A stretch of DNA of 64,000 nt from NCBI GenBank assembly GCA_046160825.1, contig JBJXHC010000030.1:28261-92260 (forward strand). The letters run 5' to 3'. This DNA comes from JBJXHC01 sp046160825. GTDB lineage: Bacteria > Bacteroidota > Ignavibacteria > UBA10030 > UBA6906. Under the pieces are notes generated by a model. The model ran no database searches, was not told the origin of the DNA, and worked only from the letters and a program-made list of their open reading frames with translations. This document shows, one piece after another, positions 42,302 to 50,922 of the stretch. Made by a program: the position numbers and the translations under genes. Each line of letters starts with the position of its first letter. Positions within the stretch are counted from its first letter, which is position 1.

Positions 42302-43443
42302 CCGAGTCCATACTCCTTGATCTTCCTGTAAAGCGTACGCTCGCTAATGTTCAGGGCGCGGGCTGCAACACGGCGGTTTCCCTTGAAGCGCTCCAATGCC
42401 TCCGTAATGAGGCGCTTTTCCATCTCCTGTAAAGACAAATCCGGATTCCCCCCATGAATCAATCCCGCCGATTGCTGTGATTGCGCGGGTGTACCCATCG
42501 TGTTCAGCCCGTCTGCAATCAGGTTCCTCAATTCCACCATGTTGCTCTTGATGTCCAACAAGGCGCGGAGGATCAACTCTCGCTCGGCTTGTTCGACACT
42601 CTTATTCACATGCACCGGAAGATTGCGCTCCTCCTGCGGATGAAACTCCTTCAAATACTTTTGCACATCCTCTGCGTTCAAATACTTCCCCTTTTCAATG
42701 ACCAACATGCTCTCCACAACATTGCGCAACTCCCGTACATTGCCCGGCCAATGGTAGGATTGTAGAAGCATCATCGCATCATCAGCAATACCTTTGAACC
42801 GAACACCATTCTTCCGCACAAATTCCTCTGCAAAGTGGTGGAAGAATACCGGAATGTCCTCCGGTCTGCTTCTGAGTGGCGGAACCGTAATGTTGACGGA
42901 GCGGAGGCGGAAAAACAAATCTGCACGGAAACGATTGTGTCGCACCTCCATCTCGAGGTCCTTGTTCGTCGCCGCTATCACTCGCACATCGACGCGACGC
43001 GGAACGGATGACCCAACACGCAGGAACTCTCCGTTTTCCAGAATGCGGAGAAGTTTCACTTGCGCCGAAAGCGGCATCTCTCCAATTTCATCAAGGAAGA
43101 TGGTTCCGCCGTCAGCAAGTTCGAAGTACCCCTTCCGTTGCTCGGATGCACCTGTAAATGAGCCGCGTTCGTGGCCGAACAATTCGCTCTCGATGATCCC
43201 TTCGGGTATGGCCCCGCTGTTCACCGTGATGAGGGGTTTCTTGTTCCGGTTGCTCGCTGCGTGAATCGAACGTGCAATCACTTCCTTTCCCACGCCGCTT
43301 TCACCACTCACCAGTACCGTGATATCCGTCGGTGCAACCTGCTCCAACACTTCGACGATTTTCTTCATCGCCACGGAGTCACCGATGATGCCGTGCTCTT
43401 CCTGAAAACTCTTGCTCGGAGTATATGGTACAGCGTTCTGCAT
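42298..43443 (-). CDS. Sigma-54-dependent transcriptional activator without sensor domain
   Basis: The 381-residue protein begins almost directly with the AAA+ domain: Walker A GESGVGKE, the sigma-54-contact loop GSFTGA (a variant of GAFTGA), Walker B GGTIFLDEIGEM, and the R-finger region FRADLFFRLRSVNI. A Fis-type helix-turn-helix ends the protein (NRRVAARALNISERTLYRKIKEYGL). There is no N-terminal receiver, GAF or PAS domain, so activity may be controlled by level or by a partner. It is tightly packed between the SPOR gene (one-base gap) and lptE (four-base overlap). Confidence 0.95.
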   Translation of the reverse strand: MQNAVPYTPSKSFQEEHGIIGDSVAMKKIVEVLEQVAPTDITVLVSGESGVGKEVIARSIHAASNRNKKPLITVNSGAIPEGIIESELFGHERGSFTGASEQRKGYFELADGGTIFLDEIGEMPLSAQVKLLRILENGEFLRVGSSVPRRVDVRVIAATNKDLEMEVRHNRFRADLFFRLRSVNITVPPLRSRPEDIPVFFHHFAEEFVRKNGVRFKGIADDAMMLLQSYHWPGNVRELRNVVESMLVIEKGKYLNAEDVQKYLKEFHPQEERNLPVHVNKSVEQAERELILRALLDIKSNMVELRNLIADGLNTMGTPAQSQQSAGLIHGGNPDLSLQEMEKRLITEALERFKGNRRVAARALNISERTLYRKIKEYGLG

Positions 43444-43444
43444 G

Positions 43445-44146
43445 TTATCGTGTCACCACAAATGAATCAATGTTGTATGTTTTCTTGATCTCAGCGCTTT
43501 TTGCTTTCGCTTCATCGTACGTTGTGTGGTTCCCGACATGGACGGTATAGAGCGACCGGCCATCCTTCACCTTGTTTACCACTTCGACGGGAAAACCGAG
43601 GTCTTCAAAGAACAGTTTTTGCTTCCCCGCATTCTCCAATGTGGAATACGCCCCCACCTGCAACGCGAACTGCCCTTGGGCAGCCACTGTCCGCCGTTGT
43701 CCCTGATCAGTGGGATTTGTCACTGCCGGCTTTTCCTCTGCCAAACTTCTCGTGTTGACTTCCTCTTTGCCGAGCACATGCTTGGATCGTGGGTATTCCT
43801 TCTTGAGTTGGTTCATCTTCAACTCGGCAGTTCTATACAGGCCGATGGAATGATAGAACTGATAGACTTTGAAGAGTGCGTCATCCGCCCATTCGCTCTT
43901 GGGGTTATTGTCAACTATACTCTGATAGAGTCGAACAGCGTCGGCGCCCTCCTTGGCAAGAAGCGCCTGGATGTACAAAACGCCGGGATGGTTGGGGTAT
44001 CGCTGCACAAGCGACGGTAACTCCGCCTGCACCGCATCGGGTTGACCGTTCTCGATCAATGCAATGTATTTGTGCAGTTGCTCAACATCCTGCGAGTAAG
44101 CCAGGGGGCCAATGAACAACGTGAACATCAAAATGAGCTTCATCAT
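43445..44146 (-). CDS. Secreted SPOR-domain protein with TPR-like region
   Basis: The 233-residue protein has a signal peptide (MMKLILMFTLFIGPLAYS), TPR-like helices at about 20-120 (HPGVLYIQALLAKEGADAVRLYQSIV, WADDALFKVYQFYHSIG) and a C-terminal SPOR domain at about 158-233 (FALQVGAYSTLENAGKQKLFF, LYTVHVGNHTTYDEA). SPOR domains bind septal peptidoglycan lacking stem peptides, so a periplasmic role at division sites is likely. An AGGAGG lies four bases before the first of two adjacent ATGs. It sits eight bases after miaB. Confidence 0.88.
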   Translation of the reverse strand: MMKLILMFTLFIGPLAYSQDVEQLHKYIALIENGQPDAVQAELPSLVQRYPNHPGVLYIQALLAKEGADAVRLYQSIVDNNPKSEWADDALFKVYQFYHSIGLYRTAELKMNQLKKEYPRSKHVLGKEEVNTRSLAEEKPAVTNPTDQGQRRTVAAQGQFALQVGAYSTLENAGKQKLFFEDLGFPVEVVNKVKDGRSLYTVHVGNHTTYDEAKAKSAEIKKTYNIDSFVVTR

Positions 44147-44154
44147 ACGTCCTC

Positions 44155-45504
44155 CTATGCCGCCTCGACGGATCGGATGCTTCCGCCTGCGACCACTGAA
44201 CCGAATAACGTCACGGAATTTGTCCGCTCAATCTGCACCATCGCGTATTCTCCCGCCCGTTCATTGCTCTGTGGAAACACAACCATCTTGTTGGTGTCGG
44301 TACGGCCAATACGCTCATCAGCACTTCTCCTGCCCGGTCCATCAACCAGAACACGTTCCGTTGTACCCACCAGTTTCCGGTTCACGTCCGAAGAAATACC
44401 CTGCTGCATGCGCGTAATTTCGTAGACACGTCTCCCCTTTTCCTCTTCGGGAACATCATCCACCATCGCCCAGGCCTTGGTATTCTCACGCGGCGAATAC
44501 TTGAATGTATACGCACCGTCGTATCGCACCTCCCGCATCAACCGGACCGTTTGCTGGTGCTCGGCTTCTGTTTCTGTCGGAAAGCCGGAGATAATATCTG
44601 TCGTGAGACTGGCCCCCGGCATTGCTTTTCTGATCTTTTGAATGAGACCGAGATAGTGTTCGACGGTGTAAGTTCTGTTCATCAATTCAAGCATACGGTT
44701 CGAGCCGGACTGAACAGGAAGGTGAATATACTTGCAGAGATTATCGTACCGTGCAATTGTGTCAATCAGCTTGTCGGACATGTCCTGTGGATGCGAAGTG
44801 GTAAACCGAATACGCACATGCGGATCGACTTCCGCAACACTCTTCATCAAGTCGGCAAAGTCGTAACCGCCATCGATATATGAGTTGACGTTCTGCCCGA
44901 GCAGGGTGACTTCCCTGAAGCCCCGTCGTGCCAGTGTTCGTACTTCCTCCACAACACTCTGAAGGGAGCGGCTGCGTTCACGTCCGCGGGTAAACGGTAC
45001 AACACAGAACGTGCAGAACTTATCGCATCCACGCATCACCGAAATCCATGCGCTGATGCCTTCGGTTCTCAGTGGTTCGATATCTTCGTATGTTTCGACT
45101 TTGGAGAGACGGACGGCAATCCCCTTCTCGCCTTCATATGCGCGCCCGAGCAGTTCGGGGAGCTTACGATATTCGTCCGGCCCGACAACAATATCCACCA
45201 TCTTCTTTTCTTCGATCAAATCCTTGCGAAGACGCTCGGCCATGCAGCCAAGGACGCCGACAATCAGGTCGGGCTTTTTTCGCTTGTAACGATGGAAAAG
45301 CCCCAGCCTGCCGTGGATCCGTTGCTCTGCATTATCCCGGATGGCGCATGTGTTCACAAGAATCACGTCTGCTTCGGCGATTTCGGGCGTGAGTGAGTAG
45401 CCCGACTTATCCAACACACCGCCAACAAGCTCGGAATCGGCCACGTTCATCTGGCAACCGTATGTTTCGATATAGACTTTTTTCAAGGCCAGCACATCTG
45501 ACAA
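44155..45504 (-). CDS. miaB: tRNA-2-methylthio-N6-dimethylallyladenosine synthase MiaB
   Basis: The 449-residue radical-SAM methylthiotransferase adds a methylthio group to i6A37 of tRNAs. It has the N-terminal UPF0004 domain with three Fe-S cysteines (YGCQMN, NTCAIR, LGCMAERL), the radical-SAM CDKFCTFC motif near residue 162 and a C-terminal TRAM domain. The first in-frame start is a TTG at 45504; no ATG exists between the upstream stop and the first conserved residues (KKVYIETYGCQMN), so a TTG or the nearby GTG at 45495 must be used. It heads the operon running to 39491. Confidence 0.95.
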   Translation of the reverse strand: MSDVLALKKVYIETYGCQMNVADSELVGGVLDKSGYSLTPEIAEADVILVNTCAIRDNAEQRIHGRLGLFHRYKRKKPDLIVGVLGCMAERLRKDLIEEKKMVDIVVGPDEYRKLPELLGRAYEGEKGIAVRLSKVETYEDIEPLRTEGISAWISVMRGCDKFCTFCVVPFTRGRERSRSLQSVVEEVRTLARRGFREVTLLGQNVNSYIDGGYDFADLMKSVAEVDPHVRIRFTTSHPQDMSDKLIDTIARYDNLCKYIHLPVQSGSNRMLELMNRTYTVEHYLGLIQKIRKAMPGASLTTDIISGFPTETEAEHQQTVRLMREVRYDGAYTFKYSPRENTKAWAMVDDVPEEEKGRRVYEITRMQQGISSDVNRKLVGTTERVLVDGPGRRSADERIGRTDTNKMVVFPQSNERAGEYAMVQIERTNSVTLFGSVVAGGSIRSVEAA

Positions 45505-45531
45505 TATGAGTGAGTATTCGGAGCGGGTGCT

Positions 45532-45560
45532 AATCTATCCAGAACGTGACATAAAATCAA
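45532..45560 (-). promoter_or_regulatory. Promoter of the miaB-SPOR-sigma54-lptE operon
   Basis: On the minus strand TTGATT, 17 bases, TAGATT, with the predicted transcription start about 20-25 bases before the miaB start. Confidence 0.45.
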
Positions 45561-45635
45561 TTTAAGGGGATTTTTCGTACGGTTAATTCTTTTTAATGTG
45601 AACGATTCTGCCCGAAAGGCAGTCAGAAAGGCCAC

Positions 45636-45661
45636 TTCACCCATGAGCAAGCGCGGGTGAA
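45636..45661. repeat. 7-bp inverted repeat in the miaB-pta divergent region
   Basis: TTCACCC at 45636-45642 is complementary to GGGTGAA at 45655-45661 with a 12-base spacer. It lies between the miaB and pta promoters, 18 bases upstream of the pta -35 box, so it could be an operator. No known binding motif matches. Confidence 0.3.
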
Positions 45662-45679
45662 CCTTGTCTGCCAAAATGT

Positions 45680-45707
45680 TTGATTCCCAAATCAACTTTT
45701 GTATCTT
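45680..45707 (+). promoter_or_regulatory. Promoter of pta
   Basis: TTGATT, 16 bases, TATCTT, with the expected transcription start about 35 bases before the pta ATG at 45750. Confidence 0.45.
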
Positions 45708-45749
45708 GAAACCGCAACCCACTTTCTGTCAGACCAGAGTTTTAATCCC

Positions 45750-46736
45750 ATGATGCCCGCAGACCTTCTGAATACCATTGCCTCCAAAGCCAAATCACTG
45801 AAGAGAAATATCGTTCTGCCCGATGCAACAGACGAACGGACAATCCAGGCGGCACGGATTCTCATCGATCAGGGAATCGCCAACCCCCTTCTTGTGGGCG
45901 ACGAGGGTGCAATCACAGCTCAAGCAACGAAAGTTGGAACTTCCTTATCAGGGATCCGGATAATCGACCCGAAGACATCGGAAAGGCTGAGTGATTTTTC
46001 ACATGTCTTCTTTAATTTAAGAAAGGTGAAGGGGCTGACGTTCGAAGACGCTCAGAAACAACTGACCCAACCGCTTTATTTTAGTGCAATGATGGTGCGT
46101 GAGGGAATTGCGGACGGCAGTGTAGCTGGTTCCCTCTCTACTACGGGGGACGTGTTGCGCGCTGCAATCCAGGTGATCGGTCTTGCCGAGGGAATCAGTG
46201 TTGTCTCCAGTTTTTTTCTCATGATCTTCCCGCAACAGGCGTACTCCTTTGCAGACTGTGCCGTTGTGCCGGATCCAACCCCCGATCAGCTTGCCGATAT
46301 CGCGATTTCCACAGCGCAAAACCACAAACGTCTGACCGGCGAAGAACCGCGTGTCGCCATGCTTTCATTCTCCACAAAAGGAAGTGCGGATCATCCACTC
46401 GTCGAGAAGGTGCAAAAGGCGACCGTAATCCTGAAGAGCAAGCAGCCGGGACTAATCTCTGACGGCGAGCTTCAACTTGATGCTGCTATTGTTCCGGGCG
46501 TAGCTCAGAGCAAAGCACCTGGAAGTCCGGTTGGGGGACGTGCGAATGTGCTCATCTTTCCCGACCTCAACGCAGGCAATATCGGCTATAAGCTTGCGCA
46601 ACGGCTTGCCGGCGCGGAAGCCATCGGGCCGATTGTACAAGGACTGCGAAAGCCTGCGTTCGATCTCTCGCGCGGTTGTAGTGTGAGCGATATTGTGAAT
46701 GTGGCAGCAATTAATGCGGTGGTTGGGGCGGCGTAG
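45750..46736 (+). CDS. pta: Phosphate acetyltransferase
   Basis: The 328-residue enzyme interconverts acetyl-CoA and acetyl phosphate (PTA_PTB family). Motifs are IVLPDATDERTIQAA, DGSVAGSLSTTGDVLRAAIQVIG, SFSTKGSADHPLVEKVQKA, LDAAIVPGVAQSKAPGSPVGGRANVLIFPDLNAGNIGYK, and RGCSVSDIVNVAA at the end. The frame is open to a TTG at 45699, but the ATG at 45750 gives the family's normal start. The product is a short Pta without the N-terminal regulatory domain of the enteric enzyme. No ackA gene is adjacent. It is not the PduL type used in microcompartments. Confidence 0.95.
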   Translation: MMPADLLNTIASKAKSLKRNIVLPDATDERTIQAARILIDQGIANPLLVGDEGAITAQATKVGTSLSGIRIIDPKTSERLSDFSHVFFNLRKVKGLTFEDAQKQLTQPLYFSAMMVREGIADGSVAGSLSTTGDVLRAAIQVIGLAEGISVVSSFFLMIFPQQAYSFADCAVVPDPTPDQLADIAISTAQNHKRLTGEEPRVAMLSFSTKGSADHPLVEKVQKATVILKSKQPGLISDGELQLDAAIVPGVAQSKAPGSPVGGRANVLIFPDLNAGNIGYKLAQRLAGAEAIGPIVQGLRKPAFDLSRGCSVSDIVNVAAINAVVGAA

Positions 46737-46807
46737 ATTTCAGTTTATGATGCAATCAACATTTCGGGTGACTTCATTCCAAGTATGGTATTAGAATCAA
46801 AAACGCT

Positions 46808-48685
46808 ATGACCAAGAAAATTGATACCCGCAAGTTCATGCAGATGGCAATAGATGAAATGATGAAGTCAGTTGCTGAACCCAGGACTGATGGCAAAGCA
46901 AACCCGAAAGTAGGTGCTGTTCTTATTGCACAGGAGGGGGACTTATTGGGCACTGCATATCGTGGCGAACTACGTCAAGGTGATCATGCAGAGTATACCC
47001 TACTTGACAAGAAATTGCGAGACAAGAATGTTACTGGATCCATTCTATTTGCAACACTGGAACCCTGTGCGGAAGGAGCAAGAAAGGAACCCAAAATTGA
47101 ATGCGCGCAGCGAATCGTAAATGCACGCATCAAGGAGGTGTGGATTGGTATCGAGGACCCCGATCCAAAAGTAGCAAGAAAAGGCATGACGTTCTTAGAG
47201 GGTGCCGGAGTGAATGTGGAGATGTTTGATAAAGATTTGCAGGATTTTATTGAGTCGGAGAATAAGCAGTTCTTGAAAGAAGCCACCCTTCGCGCCCATG
47301 CTGTAAAGGAACCCAAAACGATTGAGCTAAGTTCGTTCGAACGAGTTGTGGAATCAATAACCATTGACGAATTCTCTCAGGATGCTTTGAAGCATTACAT
47401 CAGCCGATCTGCTTTGAAGATGCAACCTGACAGCTCCGAGTTCCTTGCTTTGCTTGAACAGCAAGAACTTATTCGGTATGAGGCTTCAGCAGGTAACACT
47501 CCGCCCAGATCACAAGGCGATGAATTCAGGCGGAATGATGTGAAGCCATTTTTTAAATGGACCAGTGGGATGACAAATGGCGACTCATCTGTTGATAAGT
47601 TCCTAAATAAAGGCGACAGAGCAAACATCCTTTCATTTCGCGAATATGATGACAATGCTGCCCATATTGATATGCGAAAAGGTTGGGTTGAAAACGGAGA
47701 CGGGTGGTCGATCACAGGTCGTAATAAACAGGGCAACATCAATAAAGGTGAACAAGGCTATCACATCGACGTATTCTTTCAAGACAAGGACAGCCGAACA
47801 TATCGCCAGGAGTTTTTGAAAAAGGGATCTGGGAAAGCTACGGTTCTTAATGAGCCCGAATTGATCGAAGCTCTTCATGGAACGTATCGGCCAACAGGCC
47901 TAGGCATCTTACTCTTCGGGAAAAATCCACGTACCCGCTACCCACAAGCTGTATTAAAAGTAGAAGCACGCTATGGAAACAATGATCCCGAGATTCACGA
48001 TTTTGATGGCGCTTTGGTTTTGATTCCTGACAAGGTTGAAGAATGGCTCCAAAGAGTTTTGAAATCAAAAATCTCCCGTGAGCAGTTTGCTCGCACCACC
48101 GAGTACGAATATCCAATTGAGGTATTGCGTGAAGCGATCATCAATGCATTAGTACATCGTGATTATGAAATTGAGGGGGCAAAGTGTTATCTAAATATTG
48201 ATGAGGACAAGATTGTAGTGAAGAGCCCCGGTTTGCCGGTTAAGCCAATAAAGTTTGCTGATTTCAAAGAGTTCAAAGCACCCTCGTTGAGTCGCAACCC
48301 GAAAATGATGGCTGTATTTAATACGATGGGTTATGTAGAGGAACGAGGGATTGGCATGAGGGAAATGAAATCATTGCCAGCGAGCTATAATTTACCTTCG
48401 CCAGAGATAACGTGGGAAGATCCCTATCTTACACTAACTTTCCCTCGTTCACAAAACTACCTGGAATCACTCATTGGCTCTGTTGCCTTCAACGAGCTTA
48501 ATGAGGAAGAAAGGGCTGGGCTAATCTATATCCGCAACCTAAAACAAGTGACCAAAGCACAATATGCTAAGCACTTTGGCTTTAATGAAAAGAAAGCGCA
48601 AAGACATTTGTTACGATTCACCAAATTCGGGGTTTTGAAGCTAATCGACAGGGGTCCTGCCGCAAAGTATGTGTTCATTAAGTGA
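46808..48685 (+). CDS. Deaminase / GHKL-ATPase / winged-helix fusion protein
   Basis: The 625-residue protein begins with a RibD-like cytidine-deaminase fold: HAE at 60-62, PC at 86-87 and a second Cys at 99 as zinc ligands, with VWIGIEDPDP after it. From about 180 it follows the COG2865 (AlbA_2-HATPase_4) plan: a linker helix (ITIDEFSQDALKHYI), GLGILLFGKNPRTRYPQA (364-381), ATP-site N-box REAIINALVHRDY (441-453), DKIVVKSPGLP, VEERGIGMREM, and a C-terminal winged helix (about 565-625). The usual N-terminal AlbA_2/Schlafen domain is absent and the deaminase takes its place. An extra 130 residues (about 223-355) interrupt the linker. It is more AT-rich than its flanks and stands alone. A role in nucleotide or nucleic-acid sensing or defence is inference. 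Confidence 0.85.
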   Translation: MTKKIDTRKFMQMAIDEMMKSVAEPRTDGKANPKVGAVLIAQEGDLLGTAYRGELRQGDHAEYTLLDKKLRDKNVTGSILFATLEPCAEGARKEPKIECAQRIVNARIKEVWIGIEDPDPKVARKGMTFLEGAGVNVEMFDKDLQDFIESENKQFLKEATLRAHAVKEPKTIELSSFERVVESITIDEFSQDALKHYISRSALKMQPDSSEFLALLEQQELIRYEASAGNTPPRSQGDEFRRNDVKPFFKWTSGMTNGDSSVDKFLNKGDRANILSFREYDDNAAHIDMRKGWVENGDGWSITGRNKQGNINKGEQGYHIDVFFQDKDSRTYRQEFLKKGSGKATVLNEPELIEALHGTYRPTGLGILLFGKNPRTRYPQAVLKVEARYGNNDPEIHDFDGALVLIPDKVEEWLQRVLKSKISREQFARTTEYEYPIEVLREAIINALVHRDYEIEGAKCYLNIDEDKIVVKSPGLPVKPIKFADFKEFKAPSLSRNPKMMAVFNTMGYVEERGIGMREMKSLPASYNLPSPEITWEDPYLTLTFPRSQNYLESLIGSVAFNELNEEERAGLIYIRNLKQVTKAQYAKHFGFNEKKAQRHLLRFTKFGVLKLIDRGPAAKYVFIK

Positions 48686-48745
48686 AGAATCGCAGGAATT
48701 GAGACATGAATGGCTTGTTTGGTGCCTACTTACAGCATTTCGGGA

Positions 48746-48787
48746 ATCAGGACATTAATCTGGACAACATGTCCTGATCGAATCAGG
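48746..48787. repeat. Inverted and direct repeats downstream of the fusion gene
   Basis: ATCAGGACAT at 48746-48755 is perfectly complementary to ATGTCCTGAT at 48769-48778 (13-base loop). GAATCAGG occurs at 48744-48751 and again at 48780-48787, so CCTGAT can pair with either copy. It lies 60 bases after the fusion gene and 60 before the next ATG. It may be a factor-independent terminator without a T-run, an operator or a switchable hairpin. Confidence 0.5.
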
Positions 48788-48846
48788 CTACCAATTGAGG
48801 TTGAAGTAGAAGAAGAATCCAACAAACCAACCGGACGGTCAACGCT

Positions 48847-50349
48847 ATGAAACTCCTTCTCTCCATTCTTATCTTTCTTTGCGTGAAGGTACATGCTCAA
48901 CCCCTTCCCCTCACCTGGAGCGAACCGCTCGCCATCACCAATGACACATCGTTCGGATCACTCAGGCCGCGCATTGCTGTTGCCGAGAACGGCAACGTGA
49001 TCGTCACATGGGGAAAGTCGGATGCGATCAGCAAGGTGTACTCTGCGCGCAAGACGCATATGGGATCGTTTTCAAGTCCGGAGTTGATCTCGCCGCCATC
49101 AATGAATTGCCGGGTTGCAGAAACTGACGGACCTTCGATTACAGCCAAGGGGAACACGGTGTACATCGTTTACACGTCATGGCCGTTTGCAACAACGCAT
49201 TCATACTCCCGTAAATCCACCGACGGCGGAGTCACGTGGGCCGCTCCCGTGCAGACGGATAATTTCCTCGCGGGCAACTTTGCAATCCTTCCGCATATAG
49301 CGATTGACCACGTCAATAATCCGCATGTCGGCATGGTACGGATGACCCCTGCAGGCGCTTCGCCGGTGTCCGGTGTATTTTGTTCTGTGAACCAGGGTGT
49401 CTCTTACGTCTCGTTTGTCCCTGGTAGCACGCTCACGGCTGGAAACTCCCAGGATTGCAGTCTGCCGTTTCTCACCACCACCGGAAGCGCGCATGTTCTT
49501 CTTTTTAGAAATAATAACGGCGGCACGCGCCAGATATTCCTGGCGAAATCCACGAACAACGGCGCGACATTCAGCTCAATCACGAGCGTGGATAATACAC
49601 CTTGGAACTCTGCTACATGTGTTCCCTCAGGACCCGAAGGAATCATCTTGAACGATACACTCATTTCTGTCTGGATGAGCGAAATCGCCGGAGTGAAGAA
49701 AATACGCACCAGTGCAACGCGTGTCAGCACGATGAGCGCTTTTCCCTCGCGATATATTGATTCGCTCAACGTTCCATTTGACACGGAACAGGATCATCCT
49801 GTTATTGCAGGCACCGATGAAGCAAGCCACGCGGTGGGAAATATCGTCGGCGTTACATGGCAGCAGAAATCGGCTACGGAAAACTATCACGACATTGCTC
49901 TTGCAGTGAGTATTACAGGACTCGCCGGACTGAATCACGCGCAAATCATTAATACTGCAACGACGTCGATCATGGCCGAGAAGTATCCGGCCATTGCCTA
50001 CCATGACAGTACATTCCACATCGTGTATGTCGATAGCCTGCAAAACAAGATGTACTACGTCTCGGCTTCTTTGCGGTCGGGAACAACAGCTGTGGGTGAA
50101 AACGAGTCTGTCGTCAGAAGGGGATTCATCTATCCGAACCCGGCAAGGCATAGCGTTGCCCTGTCACATGAATCCTCGTCAGCGCAACTTTCGATCTATG
50201 ATGTCTTGGGAAGACTTGTGGTAGTAAAAGAAATGCAGGGTGATTCCCCGGCAATTGATATTTCCTTGCTGCCAACAGGGCTGTACATCTATCGGGCGGT
50301 CTTGGACAGGAAAACCATTATCACCGGGAAACTCGTGAAGGTTCGGTAA
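48847..50349 (+). CDS. Secreted sialidase-like propeller protein with T9SS sorting domain
   Basis: The 500-residue protein has a signal peptide (MKLLLSILIFLCVKVHAQ), a beta-propeller with BNR/Asp-box elements (KSTDGGVTWAAP, KSTNNGATFSS) typical of exo-alpha-sialidase-like folds, and a C-terminal T9SS domain (YPNPARHSVALS, LSIYDVLGRLVVVKEM, LPTGLYIYRA). The catalytic Arg triad and Tyr/Glu pair of true sialidases could not be confirmed by eye, so it may be a binding protein. The ATG at 48847 is clear; there is no Shine-Dalgarno. Confidence 0.87.
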   Translation: MKLLLSILIFLCVKVHAQPLPLTWSEPLAITNDTSFGSLRPRIAVAENGNVIVTWGKSDAISKVYSARKTHMGSFSSPELISPPSMNCRVAETDGPSITAKGNTVYIVYTSWPFATTHSYSRKSTDGGVTWAAPVQTDNFLAGNFAILPHIAIDHVNNPHVGMVRMTPAGASPVSGVFCSVNQGVSYVSFVPGSTLTAGNSQDCSLPFLTTTGSAHVLLFRNNNGGTRQIFLAKSTNNGATFSSITSVDNTPWNSATCVPSGPEGIILNDTLISVWMSEIAGVKKIRTSATRVSTMSAFPSRYIDSLNVPFDTEQDHPVIAGTDEASHAVGNIVGVTWQQKSATENYHDIALAVSITGLAGLNHAQIINTATTSIMAEKYPAIAYHDSTFHIVYVDSLQNKMYYVSASLRSGTTAVGENESVVRRGFIYPNPARHSVALSHESSSAQLSIYDVLGRLVVVKEMQGDSPAIDISLLPTGLYIYRAVLDRKTIITGKLVKVR

Positions 50350-50372
50350 GTATTGGATGGCAACAACGATCC

Positions 50373-50399
50373 CGCAGAGACGCGCCGGGCGCCCCTGCG
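50373..50399. terminator. GC-rich hairpin between convergent genes
   Basis: CGCAG at 50373-50377 pairs with CTGCG at 50395-50399 and encloses a second short GC-rich stem. It lies in the 65 bases separating two convergent genes. There is no T-run, so termination is only a guess. Confidence 0.3.
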
Positions 50400-50414
50400 A
50401 GAGTGAGTGTATGA

Positions 50415-50804
50415 TTACACCACCGTCCAGTTCATTGTTACTTCAAACGGTTGGTTCGTCGTAGCATCAAACCCGATGAACTTCAGGACCCATTGTTGAC
50501 CCCCCTCGATACCGGAGTATTCGCCCAGCTCGATGTTTCCATCCTTTGGGAAAACATCGCCGGGCGACGGGTTGGTCAACGAATCTGTGAATTGCTGCGC
50601 GGGGAAACTCAGAATAACCTGTGTCAACCGAACATCAGTGCTGAGAGAGGCAAAGATCTTCATGCCTTGTGTTCCCGACTCAAGATGCATGGTGAAACTT
50701 GGAGCTGTGCTGGCCGGGGGAATAAGAGGATTTGAATCCTTCTTGTTGCAGCCTGCGATGAGTAATGTTGCTCCGAACAAGAGCAACGCGAGAGTGTGTT
50801 TCAT
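50415..50804 (-). CDS. Small putative lipoprotein
   Basis: The 129-residue protein has a lipoprotein signal (MKHTLALLLFGATLLIAGC, lipobox Ile-Ala-Gly-Cys) and a beta-rich domain of about 100 residues with no recognised family. The ATG at 50804 is chosen because GAGG lies seven bases upstream; a TTG at 50816 overlaps that site. It is a single gene on the minus strand between a T9SS cargo gene and a divergent reductase-like gene. Likely anchored in the outer membrane or inner membrane, function unknown. Confidence 0.78.
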   Translation of the reverse strand: MKHTLALLLFGATLLIAGCNKKDSNPLIPPASTAPSFTMHLESGTQGMKIFASLSTDVRLTQVILSFPAQQFTDSLTNPSPGDVFPKDGNIELGEYSGIEGGQQWVLKFIGFDATTNQPFEVTMNWTVV

Positions 50805-50922
50805 GGTGGACCTCAAAATGTTTGTGGGTTATGCTTGTGTTGCGATAAAGTATACGACAGGCGTGGCCGGTTTTTTCCTGCATATTGATGTAGGCGAAAC
50901 TCACTAAGGGTAAATTGACGGA

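Noticed and set aside
45750..46736. pta as a cargo enzyme of the microcompartment operon
   Set aside because: It is the PTA_PTB type without an encapsulation-like extension, 11 kb away with its own promoter; microcompartments normally use PduL.
50821..50922. Promoter TTGTGG-18-TAAAGT ahead of the SDR-like gene
   Set aside because: Only weak matches to both boxes and non-ideal spacing; not distinguishable from chance.
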